This document shows, piece after piece, positions 33,750 through 42,274 of a stretch of DNA of 64,000 nucleotides. Where the stretch lies: positions 62,001 to 126,000 of the forward strand of contig NZ_JAVFVU010000031.1 in NCBI RefSeq assembly GCF_030929615.1. Reading direction: 5' to 3'. Under the pieces are notes generated by a model. It was not told where the DNA came from. It was given only the letters and a program-made list of their open reading frames with translations, and ran no database searches. Source of the DNA: Dyadobacter sp. LHD-138. Its GTDB lineage: Bacteria > Bacteroidota > Bacteroidia > Cytophagales > Spirosomataceae. How positions within the stretch are numbered: the first letter of the stretch is position 1; every line of letters begins with the position of its first letter. The position numbers were made by a program, and so were the translations under genes.

Positions 33750-34775
33750 ATGGGATTGTTTGATTTTTTGACAAGTGATATAGCGATTGATTTGGGTACG
33801 GCCAATACTCTGATCATCCATAAAGATACCGTAGTTGTTGATGAGCCCTCCATTATTGCCATGGATAAAACCACCGGCAAGGTGTTAGCGATAGGCCACA
33901 CAGCGATGCAAATGCATGAAAAAACGAATGAAAATATAAAAACCATTCGTCCCCTGAAAGACGGCGTAATTGCCGACTTTACCGCTGCGGAAATGATGAT
34001 CCGCGGTATGATCAAGATGATCGATACCGGCAGTCGTTTTTTCACGCCATCCCACCGCATGGTTGTTTGTATACCATCGGGAATCACTGAGGTTGAAAAA
34101 CGCGCCGTTAAGGATTCGTGTGAGCATGCAGGAGCCAAAGAAGTTTACATGGTTCATGAGCCTATTGCAGCGGCCATCGGTATCGGCATCGATATCACCC
34201 AGCCAAACGGTGTGATGATCGTTGACATTGGCGGTGGTACTACTGAAATTGCCGTTATTGCACTTTCGGGTATTGTTTGTGAGCAGTCTGTGCGTATTGC
34301 CGGTGATGTCTTCACAAGAGATATCGTTGACTACATGCGTCGTGAGCATAACCTATTGATTGGTGAGCGTTCTGCTGAATTAATTAAAATGGCCATTGGT
34401 TCAGCTTCTCCGGAACTGGATACGGCGCTGGAAGACTACCAGGTTCGCGGCCGTGACTTAATGACGGGTATTCCAAAAGAAATTCGTGTTACTTATAGTG
34501 AGATCGCATATTCATTAGATAAATCAATATCTAAAATCGAAGAAGGCGTTATGAAAGCCCTGGAAATCTCTCCTCCTGAACTTTCAGCCGATATTTTCAA
34601 AAACGGTATCTGGCTAACAGGCGGTGGTGCTTTGATCCACGGTTTGGACAGACGTATTTCCCAAAAAACTAAATTGCCTGTACACATTGCAGAGGATCCG
34701 TTAAAGGCGGTTGTGAAAGGAACCGGTGAGGTTCTTAAAAATCTGGAATTGTACAAACCCGTATTGATTTCGTAG
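33750..34775 (+). CDS. mreB: Rod shape-determining protein MreB
   Basis: Bacterial actin that guides elongasome peptidoglycan synthesis along the inner membrane. The 341-residue protein has the amphipathic N-terminus MGLFDFLTSDIAIDLGTANT with the phosphate-1 loop, IVDIGGGTTEIAVI (phosphate-2), VHEPIAAAIGIG and the adenosine motif WLTGGGALIHGLD. The length is standard. It is first in an mreBCD operon with its own strong promoter, which predicts rod-shaped cells. A long hairpin separates it from mreC. Confidence 0.98.
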   Translation: MGLFDFLTSDIAIDLGTANTLIIHKDTVVVDEPSIIAMDKTTGKVLAIGHTAMQMHEKTNENIKTIRPLKDGVIADFTAAEMMIRGMIKMIDTGSRFFTPSHRMVVCIPSGITEVEKRAVKDSCEHAGAKEVYMVHEPIAAAIGIGIDITQPNGVMIVDIGGGTTEIAVIALSGIVCEQSVRIAGDVFTRDIVDYMRREHNLLIGERSAELIKMAIGSASPELDTALEDYQVRGRDLMTGIPKEIRVTYSEIAYSLDKSISKIEEGVMKALEISPPELSADIFKNGIWLTGGGALIHGLDRRISQKTKLPVHIAEDPLKAVVKGTGEVLKNLELYKPVLIS

Positions 34776-34784
34776 TATCGGATC

Positions 34785-34840
34785 GTTCACAGGATGTCAG
34801 TTAAAAGGCCAGATCTTTAACTGACATCCTGCGTGTGAAC
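34785..34840. repeat. Long hairpin between mreB and mreC
   Basis: Inner arms of 14 bases (34792-34805 and 34816-34829) pair perfectly around a 10-base loop; outer arms GTTCAC/GTGAAC (34785-34790, 34835-34840) extend the stem after small bulges. There is no T-run, so it is more likely to stabilise or process the mreB mRNA 3' end than to stop transcription fully. Confidence 0.8.
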
Positions 34841-34850
34841 ATATTAGCCC

Positions 34851-35690
34851 ATGCTTCAGCTTGTAGATTTCGTTGCCCGGAATCGGTTCTTTTTGGTTTT
34901 CGTTTTGCTGGAAATATTCAGCGGATGGTTAATTGTGCGCAGTAATTCCTATTGGGGTGCCACGTATTTCAACACGTCCAACTATTACGTTGCCAAAACA
35001 CTTTCTCTTTCAAATTCAGCCCGCGAGTATACGCGCCTCGGCGAGATCAACGCCGACCTGGCGAATGAAAATGCCCGTTTAAATGCACTGGTTGCTACAT
35101 TAAGTCAGAAAAACGCGAAAGACGCGCCGGCAGGTTATGTCCCGGATTCGGCATTTAATTCAAGGTTTACTTATACCGTTGCGAAAGTTGTCGACAACGA
35201 AACCAACAGAACCAACAATTACATTACGATCGATAAGGGCACGGATGACGGCATTCAGCCGGACATGGGTGTCATATCGGCGACAGGTGTCGTTGGTAAA
35301 GTCCGTTTCTGTTCAAAGAATTACTCGATCATTACATCCATCCTGCATTCACAGTTTATGGTTTCGTCCAAGCTCGTACGCAGCAAAGAGATCGGCACAG
35401 CCAAGTGGCCCGGGAAAGATCCTGATTTTATCGACCTGGTGGACGTTTCCCGTTATACCAAAGTTTACAAAGGAGATTCTGCGGTAACTTCCAATATGAA
35501 CTCCGTTTTCCCTCCCGGCATAATGGTGGGGAAAGTTAAATCTGTCACGGTACATCCTGATCAGACGTTTTATAACATCAGCCTGGAATTAGCAACGGAT
35601 TTCAGAAACCTTTCCTATGTCTATGTGGTGAAAAATCAGCAACTTGGGGAACAGGAAAAATTAAAACAACGTATAGGAGAACGTCAATGA
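34851..35690 (+). CDS. mreC: Rod shape-determining protein MreC
   Basis: Periplasmic scaffold of the elongasome, which binds PBP2 and MreD. The 279-residue protein has one N-terminal membrane helix (about 12-30), a coiled-coil stretch (about 55-90; EYTRLGEINADLANENARLNAL split over heptads) and the double beta-barrel domain with NYITIDKGTDDGIQPDMGVISATGVVGKV, a family signature. It overlaps mreD by 4 bp, so translation is coupled. Confidence 0.95.
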   Translation: MLQLVDFVARNRFFLVFVLLEIFSGWLIVRSNSYWGATYFNTSNYYVAKTLSLSNSAREYTRLGEINADLANENARLNALVATLSQKNAKDAPAGYVPDSAFNSRFTYTVAKVVDNETNRTNNYITIDKGTDDGIQPDMGVISATGVVGKVRFCSKNYSIITSILHSQFMVSSKLVRSKEIGTAKWPGKDPDFIDLVDVSRYTKVYKGDSAVTSNMNSVFPPGIMVGKVKSVTVHPDQTFYNISLELATDFRNLSYVYVVKNQQLGEQEKLKQRIGERQ

Positions 35691-36190
35691 GCTTACGCGA
35701 GGCAATACAATATTCTTTAATGGTGCTCATGTACCTCTTGCTGCAAATTTTCTTTATGCGCAATATGGTCCTGTTCAACTATGCATTTTGCTTTGTTTAC
35801 GTTGGGGGTATTCTCATTCTTCCTACCGAAACCAGCCGGATGTATTTGCTTTTTATCGGTTTTGCTTTGGGCTTCACAGTCGATATTTTTTCAAATACTT
35901 TTGGCATGCATGCGGCCGCAGCCGTGCTTATTGCCTATCTGCGCCCCTTCCTGATCCGGTACCAAATGGAATCCAAAGGTGCCGAACGTGTTGATATCGG
36001 GATTAGAAGCCAGGGCATTGGCGCATTTCTGGCTTATATCGCTCCGTTAATTCTGCTGCATCATGCCATGCTTTTTTTTATGGAGATAAATAATTTGGGC
36101 ATGATACTGCACACACTGATCCGTATCATAGCCAGCACCCTCTTCACACTGATCATGATAGTTCTTTTGGAACTTTTTTCAAAAAGGTAA
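35687..36190 (+). CDS. mreD: Rod shape-determining protein MreD
   Basis: A 167-residue inner-membrane protein with five to six hydrophobic segments, including YVGGILILPTETSRMYLLFIGFALGFTVDIF, in which the aspartate and the glycine-rich helix fit MreD. MreD completes the MreBCD complex with MreC. The family is poorly conserved; the call rests on length, membrane pattern and the 4-bp overlap with mreC. A structured non-coding stretch follows. Confidence 0.9.
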   Translation: MSLREAIQYSLMVLMYLLLQIFFMRNMVLFNYAFCFVYVGGILILPTETSRMYLLFIGFALGFTVDIFSNTFGMHAAAAVLIAYLRPFLIRYQMESKGAERVDIGIRSQGIGAFLAYIAPLILLHHAMLFFMEINNLGMILHTLIRIIASTLFTLIMIVLLELFSKR

Positions 36191-36288
36191 CCTGACAATT
36201 TGACGGTACCAAATAGACTTGGCTCGAAATTTGATGTTTATACATCAATAAGCGGTGATAGCATTTTTAGATATCACCAATGTCAGGT
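36190..36288. repeat. Nested inverted repeats after mreD
   Basis: Outer arms ACCTGACA/TGTCAGGT (36190-36197, 36281-36288) enclose two hairpins, TTGATG/CATCAA (36231-36236, 36242-36247) and GGTGATA/TATCACC (36254-36260, 36272-36278). This fills nearly half of the 226-bp gap before the sigma-factor gene. It may end the mre transcript, though no strong T-run is seen. Confidence 0.6.
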
Positions 36289-36368
36289 AAAGTCCTTTCA
36301 GCGAAAAAATGTGCATCCCGAAATAATGGCAGTTCAGGAACTTATAACCGCCATTCATCAAAATTTGC

Positions 36369-36400
36369 TTTGTACGATTTGGAGCTGTTGATAATCTTTG
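36369..36400 (+). promoter_or_regulatory. Candidate promoter of the sigma-factor operon
   Basis: TTTG at 36369-36372, 19-bp spacer and TAATCTTTG at 36392-36400. The -7 box has one extra base relative to TAnnTTTG. The start codon is 16 bp later. Confidence 0.4.
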
Positions 36401-36416
36401 TAAATTCAGCATTCCT

Positions 36417-37016
36417 ATGTCAGTTGCCATGCCAGAATCGATCACCACTAATGGATACACCGACGATCTCCGCTACGAGATTTTCAACCGTGAATTCATG
36501 CCACACATAGACTCCATGTATAACTTCGCCTTCCGCCTAACCATGGACGAAGACGATGCAAATGACCTGGTGCAGGACACATACCTAAAAGCTTTCCGGT
36601 TTATTTCTTCTTTTGAGCAGGGCACGAACGCCAAAGCATGGCTTTTCCGTATCCTGAAAAACAGCTTTATCAACGATTATCGTAAAAAAAGCAAAGAACC
36701 TTCAAAAGTTGATTATCAGGAAGTAGAAACAACTTATAATTCAGAGGAAGCTTCCGATACGACTTACACGGTCGATCTTCGGGCCGACGCCGTGCAGGAA
36801 CTTATCGGTGACGAAGTGGCCAATGCATTGAATGCGCTGCCTGTTGACTTCCGTACCGTGATTATTCTTTGTGACATTGAAGGGTTTACCTACGAGGAAA
36901 TGGCCAAAATTCTGGACATTCCCATCGGTACAGTAAGGTCCAGATTACACCGTGCACGTAACCTTTTGAAAGAAAAACTGAAAAGTTATGCCAGTTCAAT
37001 GGGATATGATTCTTAA
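36417..37016 (+). CDS. ECF-type RNA polymerase sigma factor
   Basis: A 199-residue sigma-70 family protein with region 2 (DDLRYEIFNREFMPHIDSMYNFAFRL to DTYLKAFRFISSFEQGTNAKAWLFRI, about 18-80, with the -10 recognition DANDLVQDTYLKAF) and region 4 (ALNALPVDFRTVIILCDIEGFTYEEMAKILDIPIGTVRSRLHRAR, about 140-182). It lacks regions 1 and 3. The gene after it encodes a small zinc-binding anti-sigma-like protein, 89 bp downstream, so the pair likely forms a stress-responsive switch. Similar sigma factors resemble the RpoE/SigH group. The signal it answers to is not evident. Confidence 0.93.
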   Translation: MSVAMPESITTNGYTDDLRYEIFNREFMPHIDSMYNFAFRLTMDEDDANDLVQDTYLKAFRFISSFEQGTNAKAWLFRILKNSFINDYRKKSKEPSKVDYQEVETTYNSEEASDTTYTVDLRADAVQELIGDEVANALNALPVDFRTVIILCDIEGFTYEEMAKILDIPIGTVRSRLHRARNLLKEKLKSYASSMGYDS

Positions 37017-37105
37017 CTCATGAAACTTTTTTCATAAACAAATGAGTTATAGGGTACAGTCGTACATATATATTCCAAAAAATTAATTTACCAGCATAAT
37101 TTGTG

Positions 37106-37396
37106 ATGAATGCATCTTCCCATACGCCTTCTGATACAGAAGACGCGCAAAAACAACCCATGAAGCATAGCTGCGAGCATCATGCCGAATGTATGAAAAT
37201 CATTCAGTCGATTCTCGACGACGAAGCTACGGAAGCGGAAAAGGATCATTTCAGGGAAAACATGGATAAATGCCTGCCTTGTATCGAAGCTTATCGCCTT
37301 GAAAAGTGCATTAAGGAGTCATTGAGTATCAAACTTGTGAAAAGACCTTGTCCACAAAGCATTTTGGATACTATTTTGTCCAAAGTAAATAGTTAA
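37106..37396 (+). CDS. Small zinc-finger anti-sigma-like protein
   Basis: About 96 residues, cytosolic, with no membrane helix. It carries a HxxxCxxC-like zinc site in HFRENMDKCLPC together with HAECMK upstream, the arrangement of zinc-containing anti-sigma (ZAS) proteins such as RsrA. The ATG at 37106 is preferred over an adjacent GTG at 37103. Its place directly after the ECF sigma gene supports an anti-sigma role; the cysteines suggest redox or zinc sensing. It is followed by gmk after 11 bp. Confidence 0.78.
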   Translation: MNASSHTPSDTEDAQKQPMKHSCEHHAECMKIIQSILDDEATEAEKDHFRENMDKCLPCIEAYRLEKCIKESLSIKLVKRPCPQSILDTILSKVNS

Positions 37397-37407
37397 TCCG
37401 GTTACGC

Positions 37408-37977
37408 GTGAAAGGTAAGCTTATCATATTTTCTGCCCCATCAGGTTCTGGGAAGACAACCATAGTCCGGCATCTCTTAGATACATTTTCTTCGCAGCTG
37501 GCGTTTTCAGTTTCCGCGTGTACGCGCACGAGACGGGCATATGAAGTGGATGGAAAAGATTATTATTTTTTATCCATTGAAGATTTCAGACAACGGATTG
37601 CAAACCAGGAATTTGCCGAATGGGAAGAAGTTTATGCCGGTAATTATTACGGTACCCTGAAAGCAGAAATCCAAAGGCTCTGGGATGAAGGAAAACATGT
37701 GGTTTTCGATGTGGATGTCAAAGGCGGCCTGAAACTCAAGGAAGCATACGAAAAAGATGCCCTGGCCGTATTCGTAAAAGTTTCTTCAGAAGCAGAAATT
37801 GAACGCCGGTTGAATAGCCGCGGCACCGAGACAGCAAAAACAATGGCAACACGTCTTGCCAAGGTTCGTTACGAACAAAGTTTTGAACACGAATTTGATA
37901 CCGTGCTGATTAATGATGACCTGGGTGAGGCTTTGAAAAAAGCGGAAGATCTGATTCAGGAATTTGTTAAGGAATAA
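37408..37977 (+). CDS. gmk: Guanylate kinase
   Basis: Gmk phosphorylates GMP to GDP with ATP. The 189-residue protein has the P-loop IFSAPSGSGKTTIVRHLL at the N-terminus, the GMP-binding region SACTRTRRAYEVDGKDYYFLS and FDVDVKGGLKLKEAY, and the lid segment RLNSRGTETAKTMATRL. The start is GTG at 37408, giving the canonical MKGKLIIFSAPSG start. It lies 11 bp after the anti-sigma gene and 67 bp before nadD. Confidence 0.98.
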   Translation: MKGKLIIFSAPSGSGKTTIVRHLLDTFSSQLAFSVSACTRTRRAYEVDGKDYYFLSIEDFRQRIANQEFAEWEEVYAGNYYGTLKAEIQRLWDEGKHVVFDVDVKGGLKLKEAYEKDALAVFVKVSSEAEIERRLNSRGTETAKTMATRLAKVRYEQSFEHEFDTVLINDDLGEALKKAEDLIQEFVKE

Positions 37978-37987
37978 AGCGGATTGC

Positions 37988-38026
37988 TGTCATAGGTTTG
38001 TCAGTAATTTGTCGTTTTTGTCATGA
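37988..38026. repeat. TTGTCA-type degenerate tandem repeat (gmk-nadD gap)
   Basis: The gap contains four TGTCA/TGTCG words at about 9-12 bp spacing (TGTCATAGG, TTTGTCAG, TTTGTCG, TTTTGTCATGAC). The same word recurs in both orientations at 53243-53365. Confidence 0.5.
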
Positions 38027-38044
38027 CTCCCCCAATATTATTTT

Positions 38045-38617
38045 ATGAAAATAGGTCTGTTTTTCGGATCCTTCAATCCTATACACATCGGTCATTTGAT
38101 TATTGCCAACACCATGGTAACGTCCACTGATCTGGAACAGGTTTGGTTTGTGGTAAGTCCGCAGAATCCATTTAAGAAAAACAGCAGCCTGCTTCATGAA
38201 TTCGACCGTTATGATCTGGTACAGCGGGCCGTTGCGGATAACGCTTTGCTCAAAGTGACTGACGTAGAGTTTCATATGCCAAAGCCCAGTTACACCATTG
38301 ATACACTGATCAGGATGCAGGAAAAATTTCCTCAGCATGCGTTTAAACTGATCATGGGTGAAGATAACCTGGCCCAGTTTCCGCATTGGAAAAACCATGA
38401 CAAAATTCTTGAATACGTTGGCTTATACGTATACCCAAGGCCGAATTCATCGGCCCACAATTTCAAAGATCACCCCGCCGTTAAATTCGTACAGGCTCCG
38501 TTGCTGGACATTTCTGCCACATACCTGAGAGCCTGCCTGAAAAAGGGTATTTCGATCCGTTACATGGTTCCTGAAGCAGTAGAATCTACGATAAGGATTA
38601 AGAAGTTTTATTTGTGA
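38045..38617 (+). CDS. nadD: Nicotinate-nucleotide adenylyltransferase
   Basis: NadD makes nicotinate adenine dinucleotide from nicotinate mononucleotide and ATP, a step of NAD synthesis. The 190-residue protein has GLFFGSFNPIHIGHLIIA (nucleotidyltransferase GxFxPxHxGH motif, residues about 4-21), VVSPQNPFKK, and the second motif ISATYLRACLKKGISIRYMVPEAV close to the C-terminus (ISxTxxR). Length and motif order are standard. Confidence 0.96.
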   Translation: MKIGLFFGSFNPIHIGHLIIANTMVTSTDLEQVWFVVSPQNPFKKNSSLLHEFDRYDLVQRAVADNALLKVTDVEFHMPKPSYTIDTLIRMQEKFPQHAFKLIMGEDNLAQFPHWKNHDKILEYVGLYVYPRPNSSAHNFKDHPAVKFVQAPLLDISATYLRACLKKGISIRYMVPEAVESTIRIKKFYL

Positions 38618-38733
38618 AGGATTTTATTGATACTGCTTTGATCAAATCTTACAAGCTACTATTTTGCGCCGTAGGTACAATTCGTGGGTAGAAATAATTG
38701 CCGATTTATTTATTAGTCTTGGCAAGTCTAATA

Positions 38734-40476
38734 TCACCCCACCTTTTTCAATTCATCAATCATGGCGGGTCTTCTGGGATATCTTGATCTTAAAATCTGC
38801 GCTGCTTCCAGGATTTTACTTTTACTTGCAGGCATCAGCTTAATAATTTTTTGCATGTTCGATGCAATCTGTGCATAGTTCGATCTCGAATTAGCCTTGT
38901 CGCCTGCAAGCAATAATACCGGGAAAAGCAAGTCGGTCAGTTGTGGTTGAAAATGTGGCGCCAGATATTTCAGATATTCGAGCAATACCTCCTCACTAGG
39001 GTAATCCTCAACAAGATTATACAATGCATCCCATTGTTTTTCCTGCACATAAAGTGGGGCTAGCCTGTTTAATAAAGCTTGGTTCTTGGACCACCACGGA
39101 TGGTTAAAATGCTTTTTTGCTTCCAACTCAACCCCATCAACAATTTTCCGAATCAAATTGTCAAATTCAATTTCCCATTCTGCTTTCGGGAAAGTCTTTT
39201 TCCAATTTTCATAGTACTCTTTTGCAAAACCACGATCAAAGGCAAAAAGCAGGTTAAAATGCCTTTGCATCGTCATATCTCCTTCCAGCACTGCAATTTG
39301 GAGGAGCACTTTTTGCCATTGAGAAACCGTTCCTGGATGACTTAACTTCTCCGCCAATACAATCCCCTGATAAATCAACTCTTTTGCTTCTATATAATCT
39401 TTCCTATTAATCGCTTCATCAACAACACCCTTCCTTACTTCCACGATGTCCAGATTCTGCCATATCATCTTTTCGGCATCAAGCATCTTTCCGGTTTCCT
39501 TTAAAAACAGGATGGTTTGTTTGGTAAAATACTCTGCCCGGTAATTGCTAACACCCGGTTCAGCACTTTTTTTGGAAAACCGGCTTGTGAAGGAGAGAAA
39601 GGTTTCGTTCCGGTTTAATTGTACAGACAAATTTCGAAATACATCAAATAAGTCATCTCCGAAATCGCCATAATCAAAATAAACCCCGTTACTGAGTTCT
39701 GTTGCCAAAAAATCATGTATACTTTCTTTCAACGTCCGTGCGCAAAGCGCAGATTCCGCAATTGAGCCCAGGATGGAAATTGCATCTGAGATGGTAGCCC
39801 CAATACTGCCATTGGAGTCATCAGCCTCCGGAATAACATCCACTATCAATTGTTTCAGTACCACCCGGACAATAACTGAAGCGTCTTTGAAATTGTCGGC
39901 ATCTATGGCTTTCTCCGCTTTGGCAAGAATGGCATCGGCTTTGCTGGACAAGTCCCCGGCGGAATAATAATCCACAAAACCTCCACTCATGGAAGAGCGG
40001 ATTATCTTTTTGACCAGATCTGTATATTGCTTTTCAACATCAACGTGTTCGTCCTTGTGTGCAAAATGCAATTCAAACTGGTTTTTGAAATTTTTGTCAT
40101 TTCCGGCAAATAGCGCAACGAATTCTTTCAATTCCGAAACGGTAACTTTCTTCAGTAATTCGGTAAATGACAACGCCTGGCCTTTCTTCGCAGGTTTTAA
40201 TTTCACGGTTTTAACCCGTGTTTTCAGTTCATAAAACACTGCCACAATATGCTTGCACACGTCGGCATCGTGCGGACAATCGCAGGAATAACCCTCTATT
40301 TCATCATTGCCAATAAGCTCAACTTCAACCGAGTAAACCTCCGAACCTTCCACCTCCGCGCACCAGACCCCATTTTCTTCTTCTTCAAGAATGCTCACGG
40401 ATCCTTCATCGAAATATGCTTTTCCACGCTGGAGAATGACAGGGGAAATTTGGGTCTGGAAGTTTTTCAGGTTCAT
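38734..40476 (-). CDS. SWIM zinc-finger protein
   Basis: About 580 residues from ATG 40476 (MNLKNFQTQISPVILQRG); an upstream ATG at 40557 would add 27 residues unlike the family. The SWIM motif CxCx(n)CxH is seen as YSCDCPHDADVCKHIVAVFY (about 68-87). The remaining about 450 residues are mostly helical, TPR-like, with repeated AEK/KELI patterns. SWIM domains bind DNA or proteins and are often paired with an SNF2 helicase gene; none is adjacent here. No signal peptide. Function unknown. Confidence 0.85.
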   Translation of the reverse strand: MNLKNFQTQISPVILQRGKAYFDEGSVSILEEEENGVWCAEVEGSEVYSVEVELIGNDEIEGYSCDCPHDADVCKHIVAVFYELKTRVKTVKLKPAKKGQALSFTELLKKVTVSELKEFVALFAGNDKNFKNQFELHFAHKDEHVDVEKQYTDLVKKIIRSSMSGGFVDYYSAGDLSSKADAILAKAEKAIDADNFKDASVIVRVVLKQLIVDVIPEADDSNGSIGATISDAISILGSIAESALCARTLKESIHDFLATELSNGVYFDYGDFGDDLFDVFRNLSVQLNRNETFLSFTSRFSKKSAEPGVSNYRAEYFTKQTILFLKETGKMLDAEKMIWQNLDIVEVRKGVVDEAINRKDYIEAKELIYQGIVLAEKLSHPGTVSQWQKVLLQIAVLEGDMTMQRHFNLLFAFDRGFAKEYYENWKKTFPKAEWEIEFDNLIRKIVDGVELEAKKHFNHPWWSKNQALLNRLAPLYVQEKQWDALYNLVEDYPSEEVLLEYLKYLAPHFQPQLTDLLFPVLLLAGDKANSRSNYAQIASNMQKIIKLMPASKSKILEAAQILRSRYPRRPAMIDELKKVG

Positions 40477-40620
40477 TGAGGTATGGATTATTTTATCAAA
40501 TTTAACCGCCAGCGTTGATTTTTGAAATAGGAAAACCTGATTTTTTTCTACCCTCATTGGTAAATCAACATCGATTTCGTCTTGTTAAGGTATTCTTTTA
40601 CCTTTCCCCGCCGCTAGCTG

Positions 40621-41607
40621 ATGAAACGCCGAAACTTTATTCAAACCGCTGTTGCCGTTACAACGGGCACTGCCATTGCCGGGCATGCGAAAGCCGGAAC
40701 GCTCTTAGAACAGAGAAGCAAGTTTTCACTGGATCAGAATAAAGTCAAAATTCATTCCCCCGACTTCACCACGCCGGTGAAAGTATTACTGGTCTCGGAT
40801 ACGCATCTTTGGATGGATGACCAGCGTGGAGAGCCTTTTGTCCAATACAGCGGGCGAATGGCGAAGGCTTACAATCAGACGACGCATTTCCAGACCGGCC
40901 AGCCAACCAATCCCAATGAATCGTTTGAGAAGATGATCGCATTAGGTAAAACGTTAAAAGTCGATCTGCTTGCCTTGCCCGGGGACCTTTTCAGTTTCCC
41001 TTCGGAAGCGGCTATCGACTGGGTTACACGTCAACTGAATGAATCCGGTCTGCCTTTTCAATATGCCGCGGGAAACCACGACTGGCATTACGAAGGCATG
41101 GAGGGCAGTCTCGCAAGTTTGAGGAAGCAATGGTCTGAAAGCAGATTAAAACCGTTGTATCAGGGAGATCATCCTTTGATGACGGTAAAAGAAATTCATG
41201 GAATCCGGTTTGTCACATTGGATAATTCCATTTACGAGATTCTGCCGGAGCAACTCGCATTTTTTCGTGAGCAGGTCAAAACCGGAAAACCGCTGGTACT
41301 TTTTGTGCATATCCCTCTCTACGCGCCTGGTCGGCCGATGGGTTTTGGATGCGGACACCCGCAATGGGGATGGGAAGCCGACCAGGGCTTTACCCTCGAA
41401 CGGCGCCCGCGCTGGCCAAAGGCAGGCCACACGACCACAACCATGGATTTTCACAAAGAAGTATTTGCCGCCACCAACCTGTTAGGTATTTTCGCCGGAC
41501 ACACCCACAAGCAATCCCTGGACGTAGTCAACGGCATCCCGCAATTTGTTACCGCGGCAAATGCGATGGGCGGGTTTATGGAGATTGAATTTTTGAGGGA
41601 GAATTAA
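40621..41607 (+). CDS. Tat-exported metallophosphoesterase
   Basis: A 328-residue calcineurin-like phosphoesterase. The N-terminus MKRRNFIQTAVAVTTGTAIAG looks like a twin-arginine signal (RRNFIQ) followed by an alanine-rich segment ending at AKA. Metal-site motifs appear in order: SDTHLW (about 59), LPGDLFSF (about 121), AAGNHDWHYEG (about 147), VHIPLYAPG and FAGHTHKQS (about 300). The pattern fits the family of exported phosphodiesterases or phosphatases. It is divergent from the SWIM gene with a 63-bp gap to that longest frame. Confidence 0.9.
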   Translation: MKRRNFIQTAVAVTTGTAIAGHAKAGTLLEQRSKFSLDQNKVKIHSPDFTTPVKVLLVSDTHLWMDDQRGEPFVQYSGRMAKAYNQTTHFQTGQPTNPNESFEKMIALGKTLKVDLLALPGDLFSFPSEAAIDWVTRQLNESGLPFQYAAGNHDWHYEGMEGSLASLRKQWSESRLKPLYQGDHPLMTVKEIHGIRFVTLDNSIYEILPEQLAFFREQVKTGKPLVLFVHIPLYAPGRPMGFGCGHPQWGWEADQGFTLERRPRWPKAGHTTTTMDFHKEVFAATNLLGIFAGHTHKQSLDVVNGIPQFVTAANAMGGFMEIEFLREN

Positions 41608-41645
41608 CATCTCCCTCCTGCGCTAAAATATCGGGTTGGAAACGG

Positions 41646-42035
41646 TCACAGCGGCCTGCTCTGATACGTAATTTCCGACAACAGGCCTATCGCATTAAAT
41701 TTCAGTATTATTTTTTTCGCCTCCGATTTTTTGGTGATATCATCACACTGCGGTCCTTTTTCTAAAAAATAAACATAGAACTTCTGGTTTCTTTCACCCA
41801 GCTGATGAATATCCGGTCTTCCCAGAATCTTTCCGATATCGTCGGCAAATTTCCCGATCAACTGTTTTTGTTCTCCTCTGAGATCAGCTACCAACGCAGA
41901 ACGCTCATTCTTGCATCCTCCGCGGTCCTGACGCCACTTTTTCAAGTCAAGCTTGCCAAGTGTATCCGGCGGCGTAGAACAGGCTACAAGTCCTAAAAAC
42001 AGCCCTGCCAGGGATATCCACGTTTTAACCTTCAT
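41646..42035 (-). CDS. Small lipoprotein of unknown function
   Basis: About 129 residues from ATG 42035 (MKVKTWISLAGLFLGLVAC); upstream ATG codons at 42038 and 42071 are less likely because the signal peptide fits the later one. The lipobox is GLVAC followed by STPP. The mature part is charged and contains two cysteines (RGGCKNER, GPQCDD) that could pair. I recognise no family. It converges with the phosphoesterase gene and a hairpin-rich 203-bp gap lies upstream. Confidence 0.75.
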   Translation of the reverse strand: MKVKTWISLAGLFLGLVACSTPPDTLGKLDLKKWRQDRGGCKNERSALVADLRGEQKQLIGKFADDIGKILGRPDIHQLGERNQKFYVYFLEKGPQCDDITKKSEAKKIILKFNAIGLLSEITYQSRPL

Positions 42036-42133
42036 CATATCTTTTCGTATTGCTATCGATCCGTAAAACAAACGCGAATCTAATCATATATTCACAAGGG
42101 AGGAAACTTTGGGGCTCTCAGCTTTCGGCCAGC

Positions 42134-42173
42134 ATCGGTCGGCTTCTGCGCCGAATAGAAGCCAACGACCGAT
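42134..42173. repeat. Hairpin between divergent lipoprotein and NTF2-like genes
   Basis: ATCGGTC (42134-42140) pairs with GACCGAT (42167-42173) and GGCTTCT (42141-42147) with AGAAGCC (42157-42163), leaving a 3-base bulge and a 9-base loop. The flank (42110-42133) contains GCTTTCGGCCAGC, like the repeat at 17171-17253. Confidence 0.6.
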
Positions 42174-42274
42174 CACATAATTTTTCCATAAACATTTTAC
42201 TAAAAATTTGTACAGCATCAGACTTTTTTGCAGCTTCCCAAAACATTTGCTAAAACACGATCAATAAACGCTTT

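Noticed and set aside
33524-34138. Long reading frame antisense to mreB
   Set aside because: It is opposite a clear mreB and shows no domain or signal; an accident of codon composition.
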